A stretch of DNA of 64,000 bases from CAVONV01 sp963697355 (GTDB lineage Bacteria > Acidobacteriota > Vicinamibacteria > Marinacidobacterales > DATDRI01). The notes below the pieces were generated by a model. The model did no database searches. It worked only from the letters and a program-made list of their open reading frames with translations, and was not told where the DNA came from. Position numbers and translations under genes: made by a program. Location: positions 434,001 through 498,000 of the forward strand of contig CAVONV010000004.1 in NCBI GenBank assembly GCA_963697355.1. Direction: 5' to 3'. This document shows, piece after piece, positions 1 to 7,780 of the stretch (the first letter of the stretch is position 1; the number at the start of each line of letters is the position of its first letter).

Positions 1-1
1 T

Positions 2-250
2 GCCAACGAAGAAGTCGTGGAGGCGATCCGAGAAATCGTGCGAGAGCACGAGGCCATCAAGCACATCAATGAAGTCGTGACCATGCACATGGGGCCCGAG
101 TACATATTGGTGAATTTGAGCGTCGATTTTGTTGATGACGTTCCCGCTGAAAATGTGGAATTTGCCGTAACCCAACTCACCGAGAGGCTCAAGAATTCGA
201 TGCCCCGCGTCAAACGGGTCTTCATCGAAGCAGAAGCTCGGAAACCATGA
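2..250 (+). CDS. Cation diffusion facilitator (CDF) transporter, C-terminal part
   Basis: The frame is open from the window edge, so this is the 3' end of a gene that starts upstream. The roughly 80 residues match the cytoplasmic dimerisation domain (ZT_dimer) of CDF metal/proton antiporters: an alpha-beta-alpha-beta pattern with a central HMGPEYILVNLSVDF strand region and the closing VKRVFIEAE strand. In the family this domain sits after six membrane helices and senses Zn, Fe, Co or Mn in the cytoplasm. The metal cannot be told because the membrane part is outside the window. The stop TGA lies at 248-250. An internal ATG-like start at 17 is not the real start. Confidence 0.75.
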   Translation, partial: ANEEVVEAIREIVREHEAIKHINEVVTMHMGPEYILVNLSVDFVDDVPAENVEFAVTQLTERLKNSMPRVKRVFIEAEARKP

Positions 251-313
251 ACTAGCCATTGAGCCGCAGAGCATGCATCCGCACGTGAAGGCGAATCCTC
301 GAGCCCAGCCGAC

Positions 314-526
314 ATGGTCAAGCGGTTTTTGAAGACTCAGAGAACGGGTTTCTACTTCGGAGTCGCGAAAGAGGGTCGGATTCAGGGGGGCGATGAGTTA
401 GTGCTGCTGGACAAGAATCCTGCCGGCCTGGCTGTCGCGGACGTCACGAGGCTCTATACGACGGAGAGGACAAACATTGCTCTACTAAAGAAGGCCATCT
501 CCTCTTCCTCGCTGCCCGAGAGCTGA
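314..526 (+). pseudogene. MOSC-domain protein remnant (C-terminal end only)
   Basis: The 70-residue reading frame resembles only the last part of MOSC-domain proteins (YiiM-like): RTGFYFGVAKEGRIQGGD corresponds to the conserved region near the end of the MOSC beta-barrel, followed by the helical tail (VADVTRLY). The cysteine-bearing catalytic core that should precede it is absent; only 63 nt separate this frame from the upstream CDF stop. MOSC proteins carry persulfide sulfur or detoxify N-hydroxylated bases, but this fragment cannot do so. I call it a 5'-truncated pseudogene; a freestanding small protein is possible but less likely. Confidence 0.55.
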
Positions 527-629
527 CGGGTGCATTTCGAAAATCAGCTTGCGAAACCTGGGCGCTAAAGCGCCCGCAGTTCTCACATACCAACTCACCC
601 GTGCCCTAACTCATTGACAAGTTCGAAGA

Positions 630-1136
630 TTAGACAGCCTGGAGTGCGTAGGTAGCGAGTCCGATGGCGACGACGCGATCATGGCCTTCAACGACTTCGA
701 GGCGACAAGTCGCTAGTGTTCGACCTTTTCTTACAACTTCACCAATAGCAAGCAGATCGCCCTGGACCCCGGCAAGAAGATTGAGCTTGAACTCGACGGT
801 TTTCACCGTAGAGCCGGGGGACATAGAGCCTACGGCAAAGCTGCCGGCTGTGTCCGCCAGGAGTCCGATTAATCCGCCATGGATGATGCCGTGACCTTCC
901 TCGAACTCTTTGCGGTACGGTAGGCGAACGCGAGCAACCCCATTTTCGCAATAACCCAAGCTCATTCCGAGATAGCGACCGATAGGCGAGGACTCGAACA
1001 AATGTTTGAGTTTCTCGAGATGTGCAGATCTTTCATTCATTTCCTGGCCCTTCTGCGGCCGAACGCCTGCCGGAAATGGCACGGGAACAAGCTTCGGTGC
1101 CGGACCTCCACTTTCCGCGGAGGTTGTCTTCTTCAT
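630..1136 (-). CDS. PaaI-type hotdog-fold thioesterase
   Basis: The C-terminal 130 residues form a PaaI-family hotdog domain: GHGIIHGGLIGLLADTAGSF contains the HGG-x-D-type active-site helix (HGG loop, then catalytic acid in LADTAGS), followed by the beta strands VKTVEFKLNLL and GEVVRKGRTLATCRLEV. Such enzymes hydrolyse aryl- or acyl-CoA thioesters in the cytoplasm. The ATG at 1136 is chosen because AAGGTGG lies five bases upstream. The frame runs open to 1259, but those extra 41 residues are a Ser/Lys/Arg-rich low-complexity stretch. The first 32 residues after the chosen start are also low-complexity, so an ATG at 1040 is a third option. No operon partner is visible. Confidence 0.75.
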   Translation of the reverse strand: MKKTTSAESGGPAPKLVPVPFPAGVRPQKGQEMNERSAHLEKLKHLFESSPIGRYLGMSLGYCENGVARVRLPYRKEFEEGHGIIHGGLIGLLADTAGSFAVGSMSPGSTVKTVEFKLNLLAGVQGDLLAIGEVVRKGRTLATCRLEVVEGHDRVVAIGLATYALQAV

Positions 1137-1865
1137 GCTATCCACCTTGTCGCGGGTACGTCGTATAGGCGTAGCCTTGGCTTTTTCTGACTTTGAGCTT
1201 CGACTTGACTCTAGTCGACTCTTGCTTGTGCTTTTTTTTGCTTCTCGCCTTGTTCCCATCCGTCTTTCAATTATTCCAAGCCGACGTGGATGACGCCGGA
1301 AAGCAGTTTTCGGGCCTCAGCAAACCTCGAATTGGGTTCGGTGAGATGATCCCCATTGATCATACGGTCCGAATTCGCGTCTCCCAAAGGTGCTTTCAAA
1401 GATCTGATCGAAAAGGGTGCGGGGTTTCCCCTACTGACCCTCGACCCCTCTTTTGCGGACCAATCAAACGAGGCGAGTGATCCGCATAAGCCCCTCATAA
1501 ATACGCAGATGGCACGATCGGGCCATAGAATGTTAGTGTATCACAGGACTCCATTTGCAACGCTCAATTTTTGAAATTAAGCGCGTTTTCTGCGCTCGAT
1601 TCCCCGCCCTGGCCGGGTATTTCGATTTGCCAGGCAGCCGGATCAAAAGGTACACTTGCGCGAATAGCTAATGGCAGTCATTCGTCAAACCACTGAAAAA
1701 AAAGAACTTGATGTGGAAAGAGGGGCGGGATTCGAATACGAGCCTAGTTCAGCAAAGTAATACATACTGGTTGTGCTCGATGCGACGTGGTCGAACAGGG
1801 CTAGTTTCCACGATATGGAACGCAGGGGAGGCTGGGATCTGAGGCGAATGGGGAGCAGGTGAACC
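1137..1865. other. Non-coding gap upstream of lpd
   Basis: About 730 bases without a convincing gene. Several short open frames on both strands lack family resemblance and a ribosome site. The last 180 bases must hold the promoter of the PDH operon, but I see no clear -35/-10 pair. A tRNA-like T-loop string near 1731 does not fold into a tRNA. Confidence 0.5.
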
Positions 1866-3272
1866 ATGACAGAGAATGGCGCTTATGATGTTGTCATACT
1901 TGGAAGCGGCCCCGGTGGATATGTGGCAGCCATTCGGGCGCGACAGCTAGGCCTGAAGACGATCGTCGTCGAGAAGCAGGACATGTTTGGCGGAACCTGT
2001 CTCCATGCGGGTTGCATTCCCACGAAAGCGCTCCTTCATACCGCCGAGCTATTGGACCAAATAAAGGCAGCTAAACAATTCGGAGTCGTCGTCGATGACG
2101 CTCGCCTCGATTGGGATGGTCTTCAACAACGCAAAGAACGCGTCGTACGAAAACTAGCTGGAGGCGTGGCCTACCTTTTCAAGAAGAACGATGTGAAGAC
2201 GGTGGAGGGATTCGGCTCCATCGTTGGTGAGGGACAGGTTCAAGTTCGAAACGGCGATGAAGTGGAGTTCCTTGAAGCTCGGAATATTCTGATTGCGACA
2301 GGTTCTGAAGCGAGAAGCCTGCCGGGAATCGAGATTGACGGCCAGGTGGTTGTCACGAACGAAGGGATCCTGTCACTTCCCGAGAGGCCGAACTCCCTTG
2401 CAGTGATGGGATCTGGCGCCGTTGGCGTGGAATTTGCGTCCATGTTCGCGAGCTTCGGTACCCATGTGACCCTTGTTGAAATCCTCCCGCGGTTGCTGCC
2501 TCTGGAAGACGAGGAGATCTCTTCGGCGCTCGAGAAGTCATTGAAGAAGCGTGGTATCACGACGTTGACGGGAACCCGCGTGGAGTCGATCCTCAAGAGC
2601 GACGACTCTGTGGAAGTAGCATCCACCCTGCCGGACGGCAGTTCTGATGTCCGCACCGTCGAAAAGCTCCTGATTGCGGTCGGCAGAAAGCCCCGTACTT
2701 CAGGCATTGGTTTGGAGAACGTGGGTGTCCAAGTCGAAAGGGACGTGATTCCCGTCAACGAGTTCATGCAGGTCGAAGCCTCGAGAGGGCTTTACGCTAT
2801 TGGGGATGTCGTGTCTTCACCGCAGCTAGCCCACGTGGCGTCTGCGGAAGGAATCTTGGCCGTCGAGAAAATGGCAGGACTAGATGTCCGCCCGATGAAT
2901 TATGAACGTATGCCCTTCTGTACTTACTGTACCCCGGAAGTAGCCAGCGTGGGGCTCAGCGAGAAGGAAGCAGAAGAGCGGGGATACGGGGTGCGCGTGG
3001 GACGTTTTCCCTTTGGTGCCAACAGCAAAGCCGGTATCCTCGGGGAGGGAGATGGGTTCGTCAAGATCGTCAGCGATGCTCGTTACGGCGAGGTTCTCGG
3101 CGCTCACATCATAGGACCTCGCGCGACCGAGCTCATCGCGGAGGTTTGTGTGGCATTGGAGCACGAGGCGACCGCTGAATCTTTGATGCGGGTGGTTCAC
3201 CCCCATCCAACGTTGACAGAAGCTGTTATGGAGGCAGCCCACGGAGTTTTGGGGCATCCCATTCATATTTAG
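1866..3272 (+). CDS. lpdA: Dihydrolipoyl dehydrogenase (E3)
   Basis: FAD-dependent E3 of the 2-oxoacid dehydrogenase complexes; it reoxidises dihydrolipoamide on E2 and reduces NAD+. Visible in order: N-terminal FAD-binding GSGPGGY, the redox-active disulfide GGTCLHAGCIP near residues 42-52, an NAD-binding GSGAVGVEFAS, the second FAD motif YAIGDV, and the dimerisation domain with the catalytic HPHPTLTEA near the C-terminus. At 468 residues it is full length. The ATG follows GGAGCAGGTG. It leads the operon lpd-lipB-pdhA-pdhB-pdhC, with 16 nt to lipB, so E3, the lipoate transferase and the E1/E2 subunits are probably transcribed together. Confidence 0.97.
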   Translation: MTENGAYDVVILGSGPGGYVAAIRARQLGLKTIVVEKQDMFGGTCLHAGCIPTKALLHTAELLDQIKAAKQFGVVVDDARLDWDGLQQRKERVVRKLAGGVAYLFKKNDVKTVEGFGSIVGEGQVQVRNGDEVEFLEARNILIATGSEARSLPGIEIDGQVVVTNEGILSLPERPNSLAVMGSGAVGVEFASMFASFGTHVTLVEILPRLLPLEDEEISSALEKSLKKRGITTLTGTRVESILKSDDSVEVASTLPDGSSDVRTVEKLLIAVGRKPRTSGIGLENVGVQVERDVIPVNEFMQVEASRGLYAIGDVVSSPQLAHVASAEGILAVEKMAGLDVRPMNYERMPFCTYCTPEVASVGLSEKEAEERGYGVRVGRFPFGANSKAGILGEGDGFVKIVSDARYGEVLGAHIIGPRATELIAEVCVALEHEATAESLMRVVHPHPTLTEAVMEAAHGVLGHPIHI

Positions 3273-3288
3273 AGCTCTTCATTTCGGT

Positions 3289-4032
3289 GTGGGAACGTCA
3301 CCAGCCATGACGGACCGAAAAGTCGCGTCGAAACCGAAACCTGCCCCCTGCTGGAATGTTGATCTGGGGTGCCGCGACTACCTCGATATCTGGGAGCTGC
3401 AAAAGAGACTCGTGGCCTCCCGCCAAAAGGGTGCGATTCCCGACGTCCTTTTGTTCGCCGAGCACCCGCCGACCTATACCATCGGGCGGGGTGGTAACAT
3501 CGAGCATCTCCTCGTGGGCAAGAAGGAGCTGGAGAAGATCGGTGCGACGTTGGTAGAGACGGATAGGGGAGGAGATATCACGTTTCACGGTCCGGGGCAG
3601 ATCGTGGGCTACCCTATACTCGATCTGGACCCGATCGAACCCGACGTACATCACTATCTAAGGCGGTTGGAAGACGTACTAATCAGGGCATTGGCCCGTT
3701 TCGATATCAAAGGACGACCGGTCGACGGACTTACTGGTGTATGGCACTCCCAAGGTAAGGTGGCGGCAATAGGTGTGCGTGTGTCTCGCTGGGTGACATC
3801 GCACGGTTTTGCTCTCAACGTTTCGACCGATCTCAGTTATTTCAATCGGATCGTGCCCTGTGGTATCTTCGGAAAAGCTGTCACGTCCATGGAGAACATT
3901 TTGGGCGACACCGTGCCCTTGGTATCCGTTAGGGCTGCCGTGTCGGCGGAGTTCGCGAAGGTATTCGATCGGAGGGTCATGTCTGTTTCTGAGGAGACTC
4001 TCATAAAGGCAACTCATGTCCCGGTTGGGTAA
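3289..4032 (+). CDS. lipB: Octanoyl-[ACP]:protein N-octanoyltransferase
   Basis: LipB moves octanoate from acyl carrier protein to the lipoyl-domain lysine of E2, the first step of de novo lipoylation. The LipB motifs are present: RGGDITFHGPGQIVGYPI, the lysine-bearing GKVAAIGVRVSRW, SHGFALNV and the catalytic cysteine in PCGI. The GTG at 3289 gives 247 residues; an ATG at 3307 is an alternative losing six residues. The gene overlaps the next (E1 alpha) by 17 bases, a sign of translational coupling. Its placement between lpd and the E1/E2 genes makes the PDH E2 at 6090 the obvious substrate; lipA at 7781 completes the pathway. Confidence 0.95.
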   Translation: MGTSPAMTDRKVASKPKPAPCWNVDLGCRDYLDIWELQKRLVASRQKGAIPDVLLFAEHPPTYTIGRGGNIEHLLVGKKELEKIGATLVETDRGGDITFHGPGQIVGYPILDLDPIEPDVHHYLRRLEDVLIRALARFDIKGRPVDGLTGVWHSQGKVAAIGVRVSRWVTSHGFALNVSTDLSYFNRIVPCGIFGKAVTSMENILGDTVPLVSVRAAVSAEFAKVFDRRVMSVSEETLIKATHVPVG

Positions 4033-5050
4033 ACGCCAGCTTCACGAGCTTTACTATTATTTGAAGCTCACCCGCCGCGTTGAGGAGGTGCTGGCCCGCC
4101 TGCATCGAGAGGAGAAAGTCACCGGTCCTTTGTGTTTCGTCGCAGGGCTGGAGGCAGTGAGCGTTGGAGCCGTTTATTGGCTGGGATCGGGAGATCTATT
4201 GGCTTCGTCTCTGCCGAGTCTGGGCTCTATCATCGCGAGGGGAGTTCGACCGGTGGAGATTTTCGCCCACTTTTTGGGAAGAGCTGACAGTTCGAGCCGA
4301 GGACGAGACGGTTCGATACTGCTCGGCAGTTTTGAAAGAGGCCTTGTTGCGCCGACCGGTCACCCTGCTACCCATTTGGGAGTCATGGCCGGAGTGGCTC
4401 TGGCGATGAAGACCATGGAAAAAAAATCGGTTGGAGTGGCGCTCATGAGCGCGAAATCGTTGGCAACCGGGGATTTCCATGAAGGATTGAACTTTGCTGC
4501 CGTACAGAAGCTGCCGCTCATCGTCGTGGTTGAAAATGACCCCGATTCGTTCACCTCATCGTTGATTTTGGAAGGTCAGTATCTTCACGAACGGATGAAG
4601 GGTTACGGAATACCGGGCATTCCCGTCGAGGGTGTCGACATTTTGCAGGTGCTCCAAGTGATGGAGGCCGCCATGGAACGTGCCCGAAAGGGTCCAACGC
4701 TCATTGAGGCGAGGACGTCCCATGTCGTAGGTCACGCGTTTTGCGAGAAGTCGGTTCCTTTTCCATTCAGTGTGGAAGACTCGATGGGAAGAGACAGGAC
4801 TGAGCAATCTTCTGAGAGTCGAGACGCGAACGGTCAAAATCCGGAAAATCACGCTCGTGATCCCATCGAGAAGTTCGAGACGTTTCTCGTCGATCACCGC
4901 TTACTTCAGCCGGTGGAGCGGGGTTTGATCGAGGAACGCATCGAACAACTCATAGAGATGGATTTGCAGGAGGCGGAAGCAAGCCCCCTTCCAGATCCGA
5001 ATATTGCGGATAGCGGTGTCTATAACATGCGTGAAACTTCGAATGACTGA
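4016..5050 (+). CDS. PDH E1 alpha-like subunit with degenerate thiamine-diphosphate site
   Basis: Over its length it follows the E1 alpha fold of pyruvate/branched-chain dehydrogenases (GLEAVSVGAVYWLGSGD, then TGDFHEGLNFAAVQKLP, then KGPTLIEARTSHVVGHA) and sits directly before E1 beta. The thiamine-diphosphate/Mg motif, normally GDG-x(~26)-NN followed by Tyr two residues on, reads S145-A146-K147, N174-D175 and D177 here. The metal-ligand Asp, second Asn and Tyr of the family are therefore gone, and the usual His/Arg active-site loop (S-H-R-x-H-G) reads SSLPSLGS. The frame is uninterrupted over 344 residues, with no sign of frameshift. It may be a structural, non-catalytic or very divergent E1 alpha. 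It overlaps lipB by 17 nt and lies 13 nt before E1 beta. Confidence 0.8.
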   Translation: MSRLGKRQLHELYYYLKLTRRVEEVLARLHREEKVTGPLCFVAGLEAVSVGAVYWLGSGDLLASSLPSLGSIIARGVRPVEIFAHFLGRADSSSRGRDGSILLGSFERGLVAPTGHPATHLGVMAGVALAMKTMEKKSVGVALMSAKSLATGDFHEGLNFAAVQKLPLIVVVENDPDSFTSSLILEGQYLHERMKGYGIPGIPVEGVDILQVLQVMEAAMERARKGPTLIEARTSHVVGHAFCEKSVPFPFSVEDSMGRDRTEQSSESRDANGQNPENHARDPIEKFETFLVDHRLLQPVERGLIEERIEQLIEMDLQEAEASPLPDPNIADSGVYNMRETSND

Positions 5051-5063
5051 GGTTCATTGAATC

Positions 5064-6038
5064 ATGGCGGAAATTACCTACCTCGAGGCCATTCGAGAGG
5101 CTCTGTGGGAAGAAATGGAGAGGGACCCGAACGTGTTCCTCATCGGAGAGGACATCGGGACGTACGGCGGTGCCTTTAAGTTGACCAAAGGCTTCCTCGA
5201 CAAGTTCGGCAAGAACCGGGTGATCGATACTCCGATTTGCGAAGAAGGTTACACCGGTGTTGCCGTCGGCGCGGCCTATATGGGACTAAGGCCTATCGTC
5301 GAGTTCCAATTCATGGATTTCATCGCAAGCGCCTTCAATATGATCACCAATTTTGCAGCGAAGAGTCGCTACCGATGGGGCGCCGGAGTGCCACTTGTGT
5401 TGAGGGGACCGACGGGTGGTGGTGTTCGAGCCGGACCATTTCATTCACAAAATCCCGAGATGTATTTCGTTCATACTCCGGGGATCAAAGTTGTGGCGCC
5501 AGCCACGGTCTATGATGCCAAGGGATTGATGAAGGCCGCCGTGCGTGATGACGATCCGGTGCTCTACCTCGAACACAAGAAGCTCTATCGGAAAATAAAA
5601 GCGGAGCTTCCCAGCGAAGATTTTGTCGTTCCCTTGGGCAAGGCTACCGTACGGAGACACGGCAGAGATATCGTACTGATCACCTACGGAGCCATGGTCC
5701 ATACGGCGCTCGAAGCCGCTGACATCCTGGCACGTGATGGGCTCGAGCTCGAAGTCATCGATCTCAGGAGTTTGGTGCCGTTGGACTGGGAGACCATCCT
5801 CGAGTCCGTCCATCGAATCAACAAAGTGATTATCCTCCACGAGGATGTCCGGACCGGCGGTATGGGCGGTGAAATAGCAGCAGTCATTGCCGAGAAGGCA
5901 TTCGACGCTCTCGATGGCCCCATTGTGCGGGTCACGGCCCCCGATACTCCGGTGCCGTATAGCCCGCCGCTCGAGGATGCGTTTATTCCGCAGTCGGTTG
6001 ATGTCGTCGAAGCGGCACGACGGTTGGTGGAATATTGA
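5064..6038 (+). CDS. pdhB: Pyruvate/2-oxoacid dehydrogenase E1 beta subunit
   Basis: Thiamine-diphosphate-dependent E1 beta subunit, pairing with E1 alpha to decarboxylate pyruvate (or a related 2-oxoacid) and reductively acylate the E2 lipoyl group. The N-terminal TPP-binding region is intact: VFLIGEDIGTYGGAFKLTKG, then DTPICEEGYTGVAVGAA with the conserved Glu and FQFMDFI; the active-site FHSQ motif follows, then the C-terminal transketolase domain (LITYGAM, EVIDLRSLVPLDWE, ILHEDVRTGGMGGEIAAV). At 324 residues it is of normal length. Unlike its E1 alpha neighbour it keeps its catalytic residues. The substrate (pyruvate versus branched-chain oxoacid) is inferred from the lipB/lipA context only. 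Confidence 0.93.
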   Translation: MAEITYLEAIREALWEEMERDPNVFLIGEDIGTYGGAFKLTKGFLDKFGKNRVIDTPICEEGYTGVAVGAAYMGLRPIVEFQFMDFIASAFNMITNFAAKSRYRWGAGVPLVLRGPTGGGVRAGPFHSQNPEMYFVHTPGIKVVAPATVYDAKGLMKAAVRDDDPVLYLEHKKLYRKIKAELPSEDFVVPLGKATVRRHGRDIVLITYGAMVHTALEAADILARDGLELEVIDLRSLVPLDWETILESVHRINKVIILHEDVRTGGMGGEIAAVIAEKAFDALDGPIVRVTAPDTPVPYSPPLEDAFIPQSVDVVEAARRLVEY

Positions 6039-6042
6039 GATT

Positions 6043-6075
6043 GAAATCCGGGAAATCATGAATTCAAGAATGGGA
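6043..6075. repeat. Short AT-rich microrepeat in the pdhB-pdhC spacer
   Basis: The spacer contains GGAAATCATGAA followed by TTCAAGAAT. The same words recur, in another order, in the tandem cluster at 29065-29106. Function unknown; a minor dispersed intergenic repeat. Confidence 0.35.
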
Positions 6076-6089
6076 ACTGAGGATCAACC

Positions 6090-7451
6090 ATGCCGGTAGA
6101 AGTGATCATGCCCCAGATGGGGGAGAGCATTGCCGAGGGGACTATCACCAAGTGGTACAAGCAAGTGGGTGAACGTGTCGAAAGAGACGAACCTCTCTTC
6201 GAGATCTCCACGGACAAGGTCGATACGGAGATCCCGTCGCCTTCGTCCGGCGTATTGACGGAGATCAAGGTGGACGAAGGGCAAACGGTTCCCATCAATA
6301 CGGTTGTCGCTCTCATTGGCGCCGAGGGTGAAGCGACGGCGCCGGCCCCCGATGCCGGTCCAACAGTAGTGGTCGAAGTGGCGGAAATGGCGGAAGCGCG
6401 TGAAGTTGTCGAGGTGCCGGTTCCTGCATCGCCGATGCCGGAGGTGGCAGCTGCGGAGCCCAAACCCGCGGATGCGTCGGCAGCGGCCGATTCGGAAGGA
6501 GAGCGCCTCCGGTCTTCACCACTGGTGCGTCGTATAGCCGGCGAGCATGGGGTGGATCTCGCGCAAGTAACCGGGACCGGGCTAGAAGGAAGAATCACTA
6601 AGACGGATATCTTGGCTTTCATCGAAAAGGGGCCGCCGGCTGCGGAGTCGGTTCCCACCATTGCTATCCAAGCTGCGGAGCCTTCTCCAGCACCCATCAT
6701 CCAGCAGGTCCCCACTCGCGAGACGGCAACGCCAGCTCCCGCCGCTCCGGCAGAGGCCAGCCGAGTGGAACGAACTCCCATGAGTGTCATGCGGAAGTCC
6801 ATTGCTGAGCACATGATGGTTTCGCGTCGGACTTCGGCCCACGTTGCTACGGTATTCGAGGCCGATGTTACCCGCGTCGTGACCGTTCGTGATGCTTACA
6901 AGGATCGCTACGCGACGGAAGAAGGTATCAAGCTGACTTTCACTCCATTTTTCATGCGGGCGGTCATCGGCGGCCTCAAGGCGTTTCCTGTGGTCAATGC
7001 TTCCATCGAGGGTGATGAGATTGTCTACAAGAAGGACATCAATATTGGAGTTGCGGTAGCTCTCGACTGGGGGCTCATCGTTCCCGTTATCCACAATGCG
7101 GAAGAGAAGAGCTTTCTCGGATTGAATCGAGCTGTGGCGGATCTTGCGGAACGGGCACGGAGCAAGAAACTGTTGCCGGATGAGGTTCAAGGCGGCACAT
7201 TTACGATTACGAATCCGGGGCCCTACGGTGGCCTGTTTGGAGTACCCATTATCAATCAGCCTCAAGTGGCGATTCTCGGACTAGGCGGTATCCACAAGCG
7301 TCCGGTCGTGGTGAATGACGCTATCGCCATCCGTTCCATGGTGTATCTGGCCCTGTCCTTCGACCATCGTTTGATCGATGGTGCAACGGCGGACCAATTC
7401 ATGGCTGAAGTAAAGAAACGCCTAGAGAACTGGGAAGAGAAAATCCTGTAG
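6090..7451 (+). CDS. pdhC: Dihydrolipoamide acyltransferase (E2)
   Basis: E2 core of the complex. One N-terminal lipoyl domain (about residues 1-78) has the lipoylated lysine in STDKVDTEIPSP. An Ala/Pro/Glu-rich linker follows, then a peripheral subunit-binding domain (about 135-172, SSPLVRRIAGEHGVDL and GTGLEGRITKTDI). After a second linker comes the catalytic acyltransferase domain ending in SFDHRLIDGA, the HRxxDG-type active site, near residue 430. There are 453 residues with a single lipoyl domain. It lies 51 nt after pdhB. The acyl specificity (acetyl versus branched chain) cannot be fixed by eye. The neighbouring lipB and lipA would lipoylate it. Confidence 0.94.
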   Translation: MPVEVIMPQMGESIAEGTITKWYKQVGERVERDEPLFEISTDKVDTEIPSPSSGVLTEIKVDEGQTVPINTVVALIGAEGEATAPAPDAGPTVVVEVAEMAEAREVVEVPVPASPMPEVAAAEPKPADASAAADSEGERLRSSPLVRRIAGEHGVDLAQVTGTGLEGRITKTDILAFIEKGPPAAESVPTIAIQAAEPSPAPIIQQVPTRETATPAPAAPAEASRVERTPMSVMRKSIAEHMMVSRRTSAHVATVFEADVTRVVTVRDAYKDRYATEEGIKLTFTPFFMRAVIGGLKAFPVVNASIEGDEIVYKKDINIGVAVALDWGLIVPVIHNAEEKSFLGLNRAVADLAERARSKKLLPDEVQGGTFTITNPGPYGGLFGVPIINQPQVAILGLGGIHKRPVVVNDAIAIRSMVYLALSFDHRLIDGATADQFMAEVKKRLENWEEKIL

Positions 7452-7780
7452 AGTATGCAGTCCGCCTTCGTAAGACTTTGGCGGACCCGCCGAAGCTACG
7501 CATGTAGTCAACGCAGCGAAGGCGGGTAGGCGGTAGGCTGTGGACGGTAGTAGCCAGAAGCCAGTGGAGTGGGCCGTAGGCGACTGACTGCTCGACCCGC
7601 CTACGCCGTTGGCGGTTGCTCAGGCCAACGGCCGCGGCGAGGCCTCGACGGAGCTCCGCACTTAGTTCTGACCTGCGGAGCGAAGGCGGGCTGCTCGACT
7701 GCCCGTTGGTGGTGTCGTTTTTGCGGAAAGCAGAGACATTTGCCTAACATGAGGTTGTTCGAGAAGCGAGAAGTGAAAAG
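7452..7780. repeat. Intergenic region built of GC-rich inverted repeats
   Basis: About 330 bases between the E2 gene and lipA. They carry several copies of the word CGCCTTCG and its complement CGAAGGCGG in both orientations (for example near 7464, 7512 and 7680), with CCCGCCTACGCC between them. The result is a series of potential hairpins. Related words occur at 40740-40810 and 44245-44335. No protein-coding potential is convincing. The end of the region must contain the lipA ribosome site (purine-rich GAGAAGCGAGAAGTGAAAAG just before the ATG). Confidence 0.5.

Noticed and set aside
1002..1480. Overlapping short plus-strand frames upstream of lpd
   Set aside because: Low-complexity translations, no ribosome site, antisense in part to the thioesterase gene.
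1725..1745. TTCGAAT string resembling a tRNA T-loop
   Set aside because: The flanking bases do not pair into a 5-bp T stem, and no anticodon or acceptor stem fits.
2240..2767. Long open frame antisense to lpd
   Set aside because: A shadow of a well-identified gene in GC-rich DNA, with no family resemblance or ribosome site.
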